From: Hypsibius dujardini
Lineage: Eukaryota > Tardigrada > Eutardigrada > Parachela > Hypsibiidae
Assembly (NCBI GenBank): GCA_001579985.1
Contig: LRSR01002431.1
Coordinates: forward strand, 51,724-115,723
Direction of reading: 5' to 3'
DNA: 64,000 nt
Shown: positions 1 to 14,608 of the stretch, piece after piece
How positions within the stretch are numbered: position 1 is the stretch's first letter
Layout: the number at the start of each line of letters is the position of its first letter
Program-made: the position numbers and the translations under genes
The notes under the pieces: model-generated
Seen by the model: the letters and a program-made list of their open reading frames with translations, nothing else
What the model was told of the DNA's origin: nothing
The model's database searches: none

Positions 1-1180
1 CTCTGTAGGACGAACAAACCCCAACCCATTGCTCAATTTAAGCAAAAATACATTCTTTCACCATGTAAAATCAATCAATCATTCAAGAAGTCGAATGCAG
101 TACCGGAGGTGATCGTCCGTCAGCTGAAGCCGGTTCAGTTTGGACATTATATTTTCAGATACTCCACAAATGAGACGAATGATATGGAGAGAGGGAAAGG
201 ATGTGCGGTAACTCGATAAATATAACGTACCAGGCAAGAGGGGGAAAATAATAACACCGCAATAAAATATTGATAGAGCAAGAGAAGAAAGTCAAAGCAA
301 GGAAGTCCTTACACAACTGCAAAGGAACCGTCAAATGGCCAATCAACAATCTTGTGTACCGTGCCAAAGCGCCACAAGTTGCACTCCCACACATCGCCAA
401 AAATAGAGTCTGACTCATCCACAAAACCTCATTACCATTACCAACAGAATGAATGGTTGATGGTTGTTTATAGTCGGCATCCCGCATCCGTAACCGCATT
501 CGATAAAGATGCTGCAAGTATCATGCTGCCTGCAGTGCATTAGTCAGCGCTTTGATCCATATAATATTACTGTATTTTCTCAGTCATTTAACAATTCTTA
601 TTATGCTCAACAAAATGAGGGATGATTTCATGCTGTACTGTCAGTATATAACCGGCATTAGTTGATCCATTAACGACCTACCGACGATAGTAGAGCGACC
701 GTAGACTATTTGCCCAAAACTAGGTTGGCACCAGAGCATTACAGGAATGGTCCAACTAAATTAAACTAAAACTACACTAAAAACTTATTAACTACTATGA
801 TTAGTCTAGTTAGCTCACTTAATTTTTTTGCTATCCCAACAAATTTGTAGGGTGCTGAGGTACTCTTTGTGTCTCGGTGGAATGGCGGAATATTTAAAAA
901 CATCCAGCGCTGGACTTTTAAAAGTTTACATCTTATTGACCAAACATAAAAAAATAACGTTTCTACTAAAAAGTCACGTAATATTTTCAAAGGGCACATC
1001 AGACTGCAGGACGCCAGTGTCTGTCCGTGCCGCCGCGGCATTCACACAAGAAGGAGAGGGATGTTGGGTTGGTAAATCAATTAAAAAAGGAGAAAAAGTT
1101 GGGCAAGCAACAACCGACCGACCGAAATGCGACTCATCATCATGGCCACTGGCGACGGCGAGGTGTGTAAGAAAAGACAA
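1..1180. other. Intergenic or flanking sequence, no supported gene
   Basis: This stretch precedes the 3' end of the MSP-domain gene. Open frames of up to about 190 codons exist on both strands, but their translations have no recognisable domain and no exon chain. One weak coding hint is a minus-strand ATG at 147 followed by about 16 sensible codons and a possible gtactg donor near 100. It could be the first exon of a gene leaving the window to the left, but this is unproven. Confidence 0.4.
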
Positions 1181-3135
1181 CTATAGTGTGTCCATATGTT
1201 CCGCAGGGTCAAAAAAGGAAGCCACAGGAGTCGTCTGCGGTGGTGGTGGAACCGCAATGCTTTTCTTCGCATCAGCGGAAAAGATAAACATAAAGACACG
1301 ACTAGTGAAAAAGAGCAGTACCACCGCGAATGCCAATGTCAACAGGTTCCAGTGCATCTTCCTACGCGCCATGACTGCGGATTTTTTCGTCGCGATGAGG
1401 TAGTCCAGCTTGGAGTCGATCAGGATCAACTGGTTCAGGACCGGCTCGGCAGCGGACTGAGGCGATTTGGGGAAGACGTCCACATGTGCGGCCACAACGG
1501 TGCTGTGGAGTCGGTGCTCTTCCACTTCTGAAAATCAAGATGAGCTCGCAAAGGAAGGAATGCGCACGAGTCCACTGCGCAATTCGGCAGCCAGAAGATC
1601 TTAATGCATTTTAATTCTCAATTAAGGGGCATAAATGGATACAGTACACAAACAGAAATCAGACAGATGAAAGATACAGACAGACAGAGACAAACAAACA
1701 AATACACAGACAAATACAGACAAAGAGATACATAAACAGCTAGGCAAGCAGGCAGACTTACAGACAGACAGGTAGATAGGTACGTGTAGATAGGCAGACG
1801 GAGAGACTGCAGTAACGAAAACAAACCAAAAAACAGGTTGACAAACAAATAAACCACAAGACAGACCCAAAAAATTAGACAAAAGTTTAGGCAAACGCAA
1901 CCCAGTCACGTGAACTAGAGGCAAGCCAGCCAGACAGCAGGAAAGAGGCAATACGAACACTACTATACAGAGTTCCAAATTAAGGCCTAAAGCTACATGA
2001 ACATTTAACAACATACCCGCATGTAATATTCCATCTTTGAGCAATTCGCGCCAGTATTCTACTAAATCGTCATGATCTTTCGGTTCCTCCTTGAGAGGAA
2101 CACTCATGACCAAAAATCTGTCCCTGTGTGGAGTCAACGGGAATCCCGGTTGCACGGTCACTTCCACAATTTTTGAGCCGCCACTCTCGATGCATCCGAA
2201 GCTCGGGCGGACCCGGTACTTTTCCGGGGCGGTGGTTTTAACTTTAAAAGCCACATATCCGGATGCGATGTTTACTAGACGGATCACGTCAGAACTTTCT
2301 AATTCAGGGTTCTTTTTCCGTTCGAAAACCAGCTCATCGCCGGGCTGAAAAAGAGAAATAAACATGTGTGGTCAACGCTCCCTTTAACAATCAAAGATGG
2401 CAAATGCGGCTTGATATCTAATCTACCATAAGACCTTCTTGATTAATCAGTCCGAGGGCAAAACTAAGAAGGAAGATATACCTACTTACTAGTACCACCA
2501 AACAACGCAAGATAGCTGCATAAGACTAATTAATCAATCAAGCGACAAGCTAATGAATAGGAATGCTTAAGCCTCGACGATCCAACAACTGTTCTCTCGT
2601 CCAGTCTGATCACTCACTCCATCATTGAGGGCGTGACAGGATTTTTCCACAAACCGTGTCTAGATAAATTTTTTATGCCGTTGTTTTACTAAGAGCGATA
2701 GAAGAGCATGTAGCAGAGTGAAACAACGCAAAGAGGAAACAACTCAATCAACTACAGCCTTGACAATCAATCAAACGAATTTACAAATTGTATCAGTTGA
2801 TACATTAATCAATCAAAAGATTTCACACACAACTAACGGTGGAAAGTCCTCCTCATACTTGCTCTTCTTTCATTCCGTATTACCTGAATGCTCAAGTAAC
2901 GGCCGCGGAAATCTGACGCCAGCGAAGCTTGCGATCTTCTTTCGCGTATCTTAAAATTTTTCTGACCCGGGATAAGAGCATAGGGAAAGGTTTCATCGTG
3001 GCTGCTGGCCGTACTGCTGGCGTCGTCATGGAGGTGATACGTTGCCAGTAGATCGACATCGGAAAATCGAACTCTCTTACGTGCGTCAGTGGGGCAAGGC
3101 AATGGTCCACCTAGATTGACGTCGATTTCCGTCAT
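1181..3135 (-). CDS. MSP-domain tail-anchored protein, MOSPD2-like, without CRAL-TRIO
   Basis: Three exons join in phase: 3135-2884, 2344-2017 and 1527-1181, predicting 308 residues. A stop (TGA) lies in frame just before the ATG. The N-terminal 84 residues are polar and serine-rich. Exon 2 encodes a major sperm protein (MSP) domain beginning PGDELVFERK, with VAFKVKTTAPEKYRV and DRFLVMSVP. Both pieces closely resemble the MSP domain of animal MOSPD2. The last exon has a short helix and then one hydrophobic segment (NLLTLAFAVVLLFF) about 40 residues from the C-terminus, which predicts a tail anchor. In the VAP/MOSPD family the MSP domain binds FFAT motifs and tethers the ER to other membranes. 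Human MOSPD2 also has an N-terminal CRAL-TRIO lipid-transfer domain; none is present here, so this looks like a tether-only form. VAP is an alternative but the motifs favour MOSPD2. Confidence 0.82.
1660..1860. repeat. Degenerate CAGA/CAAA four-base repeat in an intron
   Basis: The second intron of the MSP-domain gene carries about 200 bases made of variants of a four-base unit (caga, caaa, gaca, taga), for example acagacagacagg. Similar tracts occur in RRBP1-like introns at about 5030-5190, 5735-5815 and 7370-7560, in either orientation. It is an imperfect microsatellite with no coding sense. Confidence 0.7.
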
Positions 3136-4216
3136 ATCTCTCCCTCAGACTACAACCGGAAAGTCCCAATGTGGGGGGTAAGACGGATGGTGGTAGATGA
3201 TCAAATAGTACGGTATTGCGTCTTAACAAAATAAATGCGCATTCTCATCGCACACCAAATGTCCCAATCCCATTTCAACAAGTGTGACAATAATAATCGA
3301 ATAAATAATATAGTACACGACTACGTTTTTATAAAGATAAAAGATAGAAAACAGAATGAAGAAGAGATTATTATTAAGGTTGAAGCGACACGCGAGAATT
3401 AATAATTTCCGAAGGACGCGAAGTGCGTCATATTTATTTGGGGAATTGCTGTATAATTTTCAGCGACCGGGCTGATTGGCTGTTTCAGTGGGATGGGTGG
3501 ATGGTGCTGAACTTGTCCATGGGCTCTTTCCTTTTACTGATGCTGTATGTCAAACGTATCCATCAAAACCCATCAAGAGTTAATCATACGATGCTACGAT
3601 GGATCATCTACAATACAACTTTCTATCTGTTCCGTTCCAGTAGTCATCATGAGCGATATGGACTATGGACCAGTTGCCACCAACTACTGTATACGAAACA
3701 CAACCAATATCTTTATCGGCCACAATGCGTGTTTAACCGTCATAACATGTTTAGTAATGCATGAAAAAAACGGGGGAAGAGAAATCAGTCGTAATTTGTA
3801 CAGTGCACATCAAAACGCAGAAATGAATAGCATAAATTACGTTTACAGAATGTACCACTACGAGTAGAAAACGAACGAATGTTAAAAATCATGCTTTTTT
3901 CAAATAAAACTGAAATAGATGGACACCTCAGAGAGTAGCAAAACCAGTTGGAGAAATGATTTTCCCAGTCAAAAAGCATCGGCTAGAATCGGATTGAATG
4001 CAGCATGAGAAACGCATCACTAAAAAATCGAGGTAAACAAATGGAGTTTTAAAAAAGGAGAGTGCCATTTTGATGAGCGTTGTGTGAAAAGACAGCCTTC
4101 TCTTGAGGAGAATAATGAGAAAAACGGGAGGGTGTTACATATATCAGGATGGAAGGAACGGCTTCGCAGAGGGAAGGAGCAGGCGCTCTGGTTGATTCTC
4201 CAGCTTCATTTCTTCT
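3136..4216. other. Intergenic region, no supported gene
   Basis: This lies between the start of the MSP-domain gene and the predicted end of the RRBP1-like gene, both on the minus strand. It should hold the promoter of the former and the 3' UTR of the latter. A plus-strand frame at 3423-3764 has no recognisable domain. Nothing else was seen. Confidence 0.5.
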
Positions 4217-7200
4217 TCATTGTACCAAAGAGACCTGACAAAAAGAGAAAAAAATTGTTAGCAAGTATAAACGTTATGGGCACTGTGCACCGTTAAAACA
4301 TTAGCACGAAACCCAAACTGATTCAATTCCCTATTCCCACGAAAAACACTTAGTTCCCTTCCAGACTCTCCACAAATAGTCCACGGACAAACGAAAAAAA
4401 CACTCTCAATTTAATTAATTGACAGCACGCCAATATCAACGTCTAGATTACAGACGGCAAACCCAAAACGTAACATATTAAACCCGTAACCCGGACGACA
4501 TGCAAATGCCAGGGTTACCTTTCAGTAATTTGTTGCTCTTTTTAGGTTTCTTAAATGGCTATGGAAGAGGATTAGCCGTGCACAAATAAGCGCACGTTAC
4601 ATCACAATTGCCTAAAAATGTGTCTTTCTAATTACCTGTTGGGTCGGATCGTGATCCGCTGCAACATGACCGCTACTACCGGCGCGCTGTCTAATTCAAA
4701 GAAAAGAGTTTCAGTAAGTCATGTCCAACTAAAGCGAATGGTTGGAAAGACGTGGGATAAGTTCTTACGTCGCCGGAAAACGAGCCGTTCAAACCATGTT
4801 CACGAACCTCTAGAGCCTGTGGGAAAGTACCGCAAGATTACACAAAAGCGCCTAATACGAGTTACGTAGCGAGACATGACACATACATACTTCTTTTAGT
4901 TTCGAGACAGTTTCCTCCTCCTTCCTAAGGGATTCCAGACCCACTTGGATGAGACTGCAAGGAGGTAAATATCAGTCTCACGTCTCGCACATTTCTGGCC
5001 TTCACCTACCCTGTTGATTTGATTATATGCCAGTCTGTTGTTTGTCTGAATGTCTGTTTGGCTAGTAGCTGTCTAGGACTAATTGCTCTATGTCTACTGA
5101 ATTATTACTCTACCTGCTAGCTTACACATCTGCAACCTGTTAGTTATCTAGGTCTGCCTGTCTGCCTGCCTGCGTTTTTCTCTGGCTGTAGTCCTGTGTG
5201 ATTAATAAAATACAAAGATTTTGTACCTTCGGGAGCGTAAGAGCTCTTGAGCCATCTTCTTCGCATTGTCTTTTTCCACTTCCAAGGCTTGCTTCAAGTC
5301 GAGGGCCTCCTATTGATCACAAAGTAAGCATAAGACAAGGTATTTTTTACAGCGAAATCTAGAGGCCGATGTATGCGTACGCGATGCAAGACAATGAGGT
5401 TGTCGCTCTTATTCTTCATCTCTATGAGCTCGGACTGGAGACCGACGGCCCGCTGTTCGGCTTCCGTCTTGTCACGTTGCGTGTGAGCCAGGTCTTGGCG
5501 CAATTGCTGGGACTCCTGCGAAAAGTGGTCCTTATCACGGCGTGTCTCTCCCAGGTCGCCTTTCAGACGGTCGGCTTCGTGTTGGAGGCTGTCCAGTTGC
5601 TCCTGCACGGAGGCGAAAGCCTTTAGGCGCTCTTCGGCAGCTTGAAGACGGTGTTCGGTCTGTAATGAGACAGAAACCCATCAATAAAAGTGCATTAAGC
5701 ATCCAATGCCGCTCAGGAATAAAATCCAATCAGAAGACAGCCTTCTGTTTGTTTGTCTGTGTCTGCTTGTCTGTCTCTCTGTCCGTGTGTGTGCGTGTCT
5801 TGTGTCCGTTCGTCCCTCTGATTAACTGAATGTTGAGTCTATTTGTGTTTCGGTATGATTGACTGTCGATGAAGCATCAGTTACCGCGTTGACTAATGAA
5901 GATCTTTCTTCTAACAACCTCTCAACGCTCTTCTTCTGATCTTGGACCTTTTAAACAGAGAAAATCATAATATACGGAAAGTACTGGTAATTAAGAGAAA
6001 ACTGTTTTCCACCTGAGAAAGCTGAGTTTCGAGGTCACGGCACTTGCTCTCGTGGTCTTTGGCACTCTGACCTACCACCTCCCACTTTTCCTCCTCTGTT
6101 TCGACACTGGCCTCCAGCAACCGGAGCTTCTCTTCCGTCTGTGCCAGGGTGACACGGTACTTCTCCACTTCCCCTTGGAGAGCTGTTTGCTCTATCTGCA
6201 GATCCGATAGTTGACGACTTAGCTGCTGAACAGTTTCCTATCAACGACAGAAACTAAAAAGCAAGTTCGGAAATCGACGGCTGCTACAGAGTAAGTACTT
6301 CGCTGCGGGAGGACAAGCTATCGTTCTTCTGCGCAGTATTTCTGGCTGCTTCTTCTAATGCCTGGAGCCATTCAGCGGAATTCTGAAAACAAACAAGAGT
6401 ATGAATTGTTACTGCTTCTTGCAAGCCGACTGCCTGATGAATCCGGTGTTGGTTACTTACAAGAGACTGATCCAAATGGATGAGCGGAAACAACCGAGAA
6501 ATGACTTCCCGATGGCGATCCCGAGTCTCGGTAATCTGGGGTTCGTAGTACTTCTGTAATAAATTTCGAAAACTAGAGGAGTTCGCACGAACAACTACTA
6601 GTACAAAAAAGGTTTAACAAAAGTGAAAGACAGAGAAACGGACATACAAAATTAATATAGAAGATCGAGACTGATAGACACAGATACTCACTAACAAAAA
6701 AGCGAATACCGATCAGGCACATTGATAGACAAATACATAGAAACTTAGAGACATTTTCGTACCTTCGCCTTATCGAATCCCTCGGACTGGACTAGTTTGA
6801 ATTGATTTTCAAATTCCTCGTTATGCTTCTAAAGTTAGGGGAAGCAAATGAGGTCACGCAGTTGATTAAAACTTCTTGACGAAATCAACATCAGCGACAA
6901 CCGACCTCGAGAGAAGCCTTCAACTGCTCCACCTCATCATGCAGACGGGATTCGGCTTCACTGGAAGCTTTTTCGTGCTGAAGGGATTCCAAGCTGTGTA
7001 GGAGGGTGTCATTATAGTGCTTCAACTCAGCGTGACTAGACTGAGCTTCCTCCAGTTGTCTACCTAGATTCTACAAAGAATAACTGTCCTGATAAAAAGG
7101 GATTAACTTTTCATTACGGCTGCGGTGATTTTAAACGAACCTCAACTTCACTTTCGCGTTTAGCCAACGAGCTCGACAGAGATGCAAGCTTCTTTTCTAA

Positions 7201-10200
7201 TGCGTCACAACTTTGGGCGGAAAGTTCCTCCTTTTGGCGGGCCTCGACCAATTGATATTGAATAGCCTGCAATGCTGCCGTAGAGTCATCAGCATCAGCC
7301 TGAAAGAAAAATAACGTCGGCTAAAATAGCCGAAGCAAAACAATAAGCGCAATACAGACAGCCTTTTGCATGAAAACTACACAAATAAACCAATTAGGTT
7401 AGCAGAAAGCCAAGCAGAAAGGCGAATACTCAGTCAGACAGAAGAGTCAGACCGCCAGCATCACAGACAGAGAAGCAGGCAAGAAGGCAGACAAGCAAAC
7501 AGAACGATAAGACTAGAAAGCAGGCACATCGACAGATGAGTAAACAGAAAGGAAAATAAACAGGCAAAGGAATTCACGAAACCCACGTAAACAATAGAAA
7601 TAGCGGATAGAACCAGTAAGTAAATTCGCGTAGAACGCTTGTTGTGAGTACGCAATAACACAATCATTCTTGTATAGTACAAACTAACCGATCGAACGTG
7701 AGTTTCCGTTTCCGCTAGAAATGGGTTGCGTTCCAACTGTCGAATCTTCTCCTGCTGTGCACTGAGCTCCTGTTTCAGATTGTCGCGTTCGGCTCGAACG
7801 GCCTTTAGTTCTTTTACCACTCCCTCCGTATCGTCAGTGACGCTACAAACTCAACGATAATTCAGCAATACTACAATTACTGATCAACCATTGTCTTACA
7901 TAGTCTTTTGCTGCACGGCAATGACATTGGCCGCTCGGTTCTCTGCATCCTGGACGCGCCGTGTCAAATGGGCAACTTCAATAGTCTGCTTGTCTTGAGA
8001 GTCCTTCAGACGGGTCGTGACTGACTTGAGTTGTTGGTCGAGGGAGGACGCCTTATCCTGGGCTTGACGATGAGCATCGCTGAGTTCGCGAAGATGTTTT
8101 GCCTCCTGATTTCGCAAATCTCTGAAAGGAAAAAAGGCAAACGGATAAAACAAACCTCCCCCGCCAAGCGTTAGAGCAACTATTAAAAAAGCAAATTCAG
8201 CATCTGCAGGATTATTTCCTGCTAATATATTTAAAAGATATTTCGAAATTCGAATTTTCACAAATGCGGTTTTTTATCTGAAATAAAATGCATCAATTAC
8301 ACCAGCTGAAAATCACAATAATGCAAACGATATTTTTATTTTAAATACAAAAATTACTCGTACTATATTTTGATTTTTTACTTCAGATCCCAATTTAAAA
8401 AAATCTTTTTAAAACAAGAACCAATCATGTGGAGAAGTTAAATTTGGTTTGCATTTATTGACAGATACTTAAACAAGACTAATGAAAATGAAGAACACAC
8501 TTGAAATCTTTGAGCTGGTCCTTGAGCGCCTGATTAAGTTGCTTTTCTTCATGCAACTCTCGCTCCTTATCCTCTATCAGCCGCTTAGCGATGGTCGCGG
8601 GATCGGCAGACTTGCCCTTGCCAAGCTGCACCCATTCGGTGTGTCTTTCACTCTGCTTGACAATCAGCACCTGCAGGAGGTTCTGCGTTTCCGCATCGGT
8701 CAGCTGGACGTTTTTAAGCAGGCCTAGAATTTCTGTGTACTCGGAAGCTCCTGCAATAATAAACCCAGAGAATTAAGCGGGCGTAAATTTCTCATGTGTT
8801 GAAATTTCTGACATCCAGGCACGTGAGCATCATAGACACGATTTTTACAGCTGGTTACATCCATCACGATGCGAATCAAGCCAGACAACACGGGGAGGGA
8901 GGGTATATATGTAAAAACACTGATACTTTTAATTCAAGTTTATAGTCATTCGACTGGCAAAAGTCAAAGGCTGTCCAACAGGCGCCGAGGGGGTCAAAGT
9001 TAACACAATCGCACACAATGCAGCTGCTGTTGTATCGAATTCGAAAACTGCTGATTGTTGAGGTAGATAACACTTATCGCTTGAGCCAGCACTTTTTTGT
9101 TCAGGCGCAAGGCAAACCCGGTAAAGGGAAGTACGAGTACAGTACGTTGCCCCCTCTGAGCGGTGCGATCCAACGGTTCTTCAAAACATCGCAAACAAAG
9201 CCGGCTATAATAAAATTCACCGACCAAATAATTTTAGTGATAATATTAAAAGAACCTTTGAATTGGTTTCATGCAATGGCGTAAATTGGACAGTAAAACC
9301 ATCATTACAATCAGTCCCTCGAATGCATGTGCATTACTATGTCATTCCAAGAAAATTGTTTTACACCTTTGCCCTTAAAATCAAACAATAAAACTCCGCT
9401 GACAAACATTTCATTTTGTGAATAACGAACATTGTTCTAACCTGAATCGAGATGAGCTGGTCCATTAGTCGAGACGACAGTCGACGGCTTCTTCTGCGCC
9501 GCATCCTTTTGCCGGACAACTCCATCACCGACAGCTTGCACGTGCTTCGCTGGCTTCTCCGTCGACTTGCCGTCCTTCTTCGGCGAAAGCTTCGAAACTG
9601 CATCGAGATGCCCGGTTTGCGGCAGCTCTGACAGTGCCACATGGTGTTTCTTTGTGGAGACTTGCTCCGCGGCATGTTTCTTCTCCTTCTGTCCCTGAAT
9701 GTCTCCTGAAGTTGTATTCTTGCCTGGATATTCACACAAATGCGTCTTCTCCGCTTGCGATTTTCCGACATGCACTACATGTCGCTCCACGCCATCCGCG
9801 TCAGAGTCAGCAGACCGCGCCGACGTCTCTGACGTGGAGATTTGCTTCTGTTTCTTCTCTTCGTGAGTGGGATGAAAAACGCTCCCCTTGATCACCGGAT
9901 CAGACAGAAAATCATTTTCCTTCTTCGATTTGACAGGAAGAAGCTCCTTGTGCTCCATACGCTCGGATTCCGAGCCAGACGATTGGAGCAGATTTGCAGC
10001 TACCCTGACTGGCTTTTTCGCTCTCGCAGCCTTCTCACTCGCTTCATCTGCACTGGTTGAATCGGAATCGACTCGCTTCTTCCCCTGCCCATTTACAGCC
10101 GAAAACTGCGAAATGATAGGCGCATCCTTACAGGCGGCCTGGCCTGCAGATTTCGAGGACACGTCTCCAACAGATCCCTCCGCTGACTTGGGCACTGTCT

Positions 10201-10417
10201 TCTTCGGTTTCTTCCCCTTGTCTTTCTTCGAATTCTTCGCCGATTCCGAAGTTCCACCACCCCGTTGCTCAGCCAGAGCCTCCTCGAATGTCTTCTCGCG
10301 CAGGCTGTAATTGAAGACAAAATAGGCCAACGCGATGGCTCCCAGCGCCAATGGAAGGGCAATCAGCTCCACACCGAACATGTCCAGAATATTCTGAAAG
10401 GATCTAATCTCAGTCAT
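4217..10417 (-). CDS. ER membrane coiled-coil protein, RRBP1 (p180)/kinectin family
   Basis: Fifteen exons join in consistent phase: 10417-9442, 8750-8501, 8121-7900, 7842-7689, 7299-7141, 7070-6906, 6828-6763, 6553-6461, 6382-6299, 6237-6013, 5947-5885, 5659-5381, 5309-5227, 4954-4891 and 4234-4217, giving about 966 residues. The N-terminus has one membrane segment at residues 15-38 (LIALPLALGAIALAYFVF). A long lysine- and serine-rich basic stretch follows, then an almost continuous coiled coil to the end. This matches RRBP1 and kinectin, which anchor ribosomes or kinesin and microtubules to rough ER. The length is close to the short RRBP1 form, and no decapeptide repeat array is seen. The last exon (only VSLVQ and a stop) is the weakest part; the protein may instead end differently after 4891. 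Assignment between RRBP1 and kinectin is not possible here. Confidence 0.85.
5028..5190. repeat. Degenerate TCTG/CCTG repeat in an RRBP1-like intron
   Basis: The intron between 4955 and 5226 is mostly variants of a four-base unit such as ctgtctgcctgcctgc. It is the reverse-complement type of the CAGA tract at 1660-1860. Shorter stretches of the same kind lie at 5735-5815. Confidence 0.6.
7370..7560. repeat. Degenerate CAGA/GGCA repeat in an RRBP1-like intron
   Basis: The intron between 7300 and 7688 contains a run of caga, caag and ggca words, for example aagaaggcagacaagc, in the same orientation as the tract at 1660-1860. The period is about four bases and the unit is imperfect. No reading frame or RNA structure was recognised. 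Confidence 0.55.
8751..9441. other. Long intron 1 of the RRBP1-like gene
   Basis: This 691-base intron separates the membrane-anchor and basic exon from the first coiled-coil exon. No repeat, exon or RNA gene was recognised in it. An 88-codon open frame on the plus strand at 9018-9284 has no domain and is probably chance. Confidence 0.5.
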
Positions 10418-11655
10418 TTTCTGACGCCCAAAATTTCACGCAAAATTTTACGACCAATTTACGAAAGAGAAAAAAGGCTTGATTGAAAAGGATTCTTTCT
10501 TAATGTCAATTCTTTTTGAAGTTAATTCCACGTAATTCTTTCCGTTCTGTGTTGTACCTTTTGTCACGCCACCGCCTTGAAATGGGAATGAGAGCAAGTG
10601 AGTTGTAAATCGATTGATGATGAAGCGGAAAGTATGGCTTAATTTCCGACGGAATTTCCGAGGAGAGGAGAGGAGAGGAGAGAAGAAAGACCTTGTAGTA
10701 CTTGTAAAGACTGCAGGAAGCCTTCCTCACTCGATTATTGACACGACGACAGCAGCAAAATGTGTTGTACACATGCATTCACATACTGACTGAGTGCATG
10801 TAAATCGGTCACCCGGAATTCTTACACGTTTTCTGAAATTCATATATGCGTTGCTCCTATGAAATTTGTAATGCATACACGTTTTCCACTAGACTTATTC
10901 CGTTTTCTAGTTGATGAGAACATTTGACCTTGCACAAGAGCGGAGTAATGACGTAAGGCAAGAGCGCGGTCTTTGAGAATTGAGCCACAATGGGAGGTTC
11001 TTTCTGCCCATGCTAAGTACTCTGGCCGTTCTAGTAAGGCCATTCTGGCAGATGGACACGAACACCTTTGGTCCTTTTACCTGGTGAAGGACATCCAGTT
11101 CGATGTCGCCTATCAGTTCGGAGTTAAAGCGTTACCGCGTCGTCTAGTGAACCAAGCGAAATCATCAGGTGTACTCATACCCGTAAAAATTAAAAAATTG
11201 CCGAGACAGCCCAGTTCATGTGGTGCGTCAGTACGAAAGACTGTCAATAATCACTCTACAGACACTTGAAAAACATTGTTTATTGCAGTGTAACATCGTC
11301 ATGATGTAGCGCACAAATTACAATCGCCAATAACTACTAGCACCAAACGGATCGGGATTCTGGAATAGCGAAAGGTTGATCAGAATATGGTTCGGTTCAT
11401 TCACTCCTCCGCGCCTTCAACAGTAAAGTAACTACTATCTTAAATTGCATTTTATCTCTGGGATTTGTTGATGATAGTGCCGATTGGTGACTTTGTTATT
11501 ACTAGTAATAAGTAGTTCCGACCGCTCAACAATCTTCGCAATGTCAACAACTTGAAAAACACTTACAACTCCTCTATACCCGGAAATACCCAATCCTGAT
11601 TTGGGTGAGAAGGCATGAAAATAAAGTCTCAGAGCAGATGTAAAGCCTCGCAAAC
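10418..11655. other. Intergenic region between two minus-strand genes
   Basis: This should contain the 3' UTR of PA2G4 and the promoter of the RRBP1-like gene. A short GAGAG run sits at about 10663-10682. A plus-strand frame at 10973-11269 lacks an ATG at its start and shows no domain. No gene is supported. Confidence 0.5.
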
Positions 11656-13896
<2,241 letters not shown>

Positions 13897-14608
13897 CTCC
13901 GACCTCAATCTCTAATAATACAAAGGAATTTAACGATATCTGTCTTTTGACGAAGAATAAATAAAAATAAAAGGGATCTTTCAGTGGAAATTCAACAGCA
14001 AATCCACAAGTTTTGTACCAGCTAGCAACTGCACAGCGCACAGCTGGTTCTCCACTCACACACACAGGGGTAGACTTCAATGACGCTAGAGTACGTGAAA
14101 AATACCCTGCTTTAAGCATCAAGATCAATGCAGAAACGTGGGCCATTTTTCCTGGGTGGGTAAAGTGCCAAAAGTACACAACTTCACCCCGGCATCAGTT
14201 TCCACCCTTCGCATAAAATATCACAATCACATTTCCAGAATTCCCTCGCACTGATTTTGTCTGTTATGGAGAGATAAAGAGACACACATACAAAGACTGA
14301 ATGAAAGAAAAATGTCGACCGCAGATCAGCTTTTAGGTCAACTTCCCTGTAGGCCTGAACAACCTCTCACTTGTGTGTGAACCAAATGCGGGACCAAATG
14401 CGGGACCAAAAGCTTGCGGTGCACACACTGGTCCAATGACCAACCGCCAATGAATGGTTTATTGTGCTTTTTCCAATTTTCAATTTGAACTTTTTTATGC
14501 GGTGTCTTCTTCCGCTGACTGCTTTTAAACATAATTGCTTCTTTTAGAATAGAATAGTCGATAAATTTGCTAATCTCGGTAATCGGGCCTGTTTTAGCTA
14601 GCTCGGTC
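13897..14608. promoter_or_regulatory. Probable bidirectional promoter between PA2G4 and the gene at 14609
   Basis: These 712 bases separate two divergent start codons and contain no convincing exon. Position alone argues for a shared control region; no TATA box or initiator was confirmed. A 13-base unit containing gggaccaaatgc is repeated about three times near 14387-14412. Confidence 0.4.

Noticed and set aside
155-517. 120-codon minus-strand open frame
   Set aside because: No domain, low-complexity composition and no splice partners; probably chance.
828-1403. 191-codon plus-strand open frame overlapping the last exon of the MSP-domain gene
   Set aside because: It runs antisense to a well-supported exon and has no domain.
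4618-4869. 83-codon plus-strand frame with a basic protein
   Set aside because: It looks a little like a ribosomal protein by charge but no family signature was found, and it lies within the last intron of a gene on the other strand.
10973-11269. 98-codon plus-strand frame in the PA2G4-RRBP1 gap
   Set aside because: It starts at TTG rather than ATG and has no recognisable domain or intron context.
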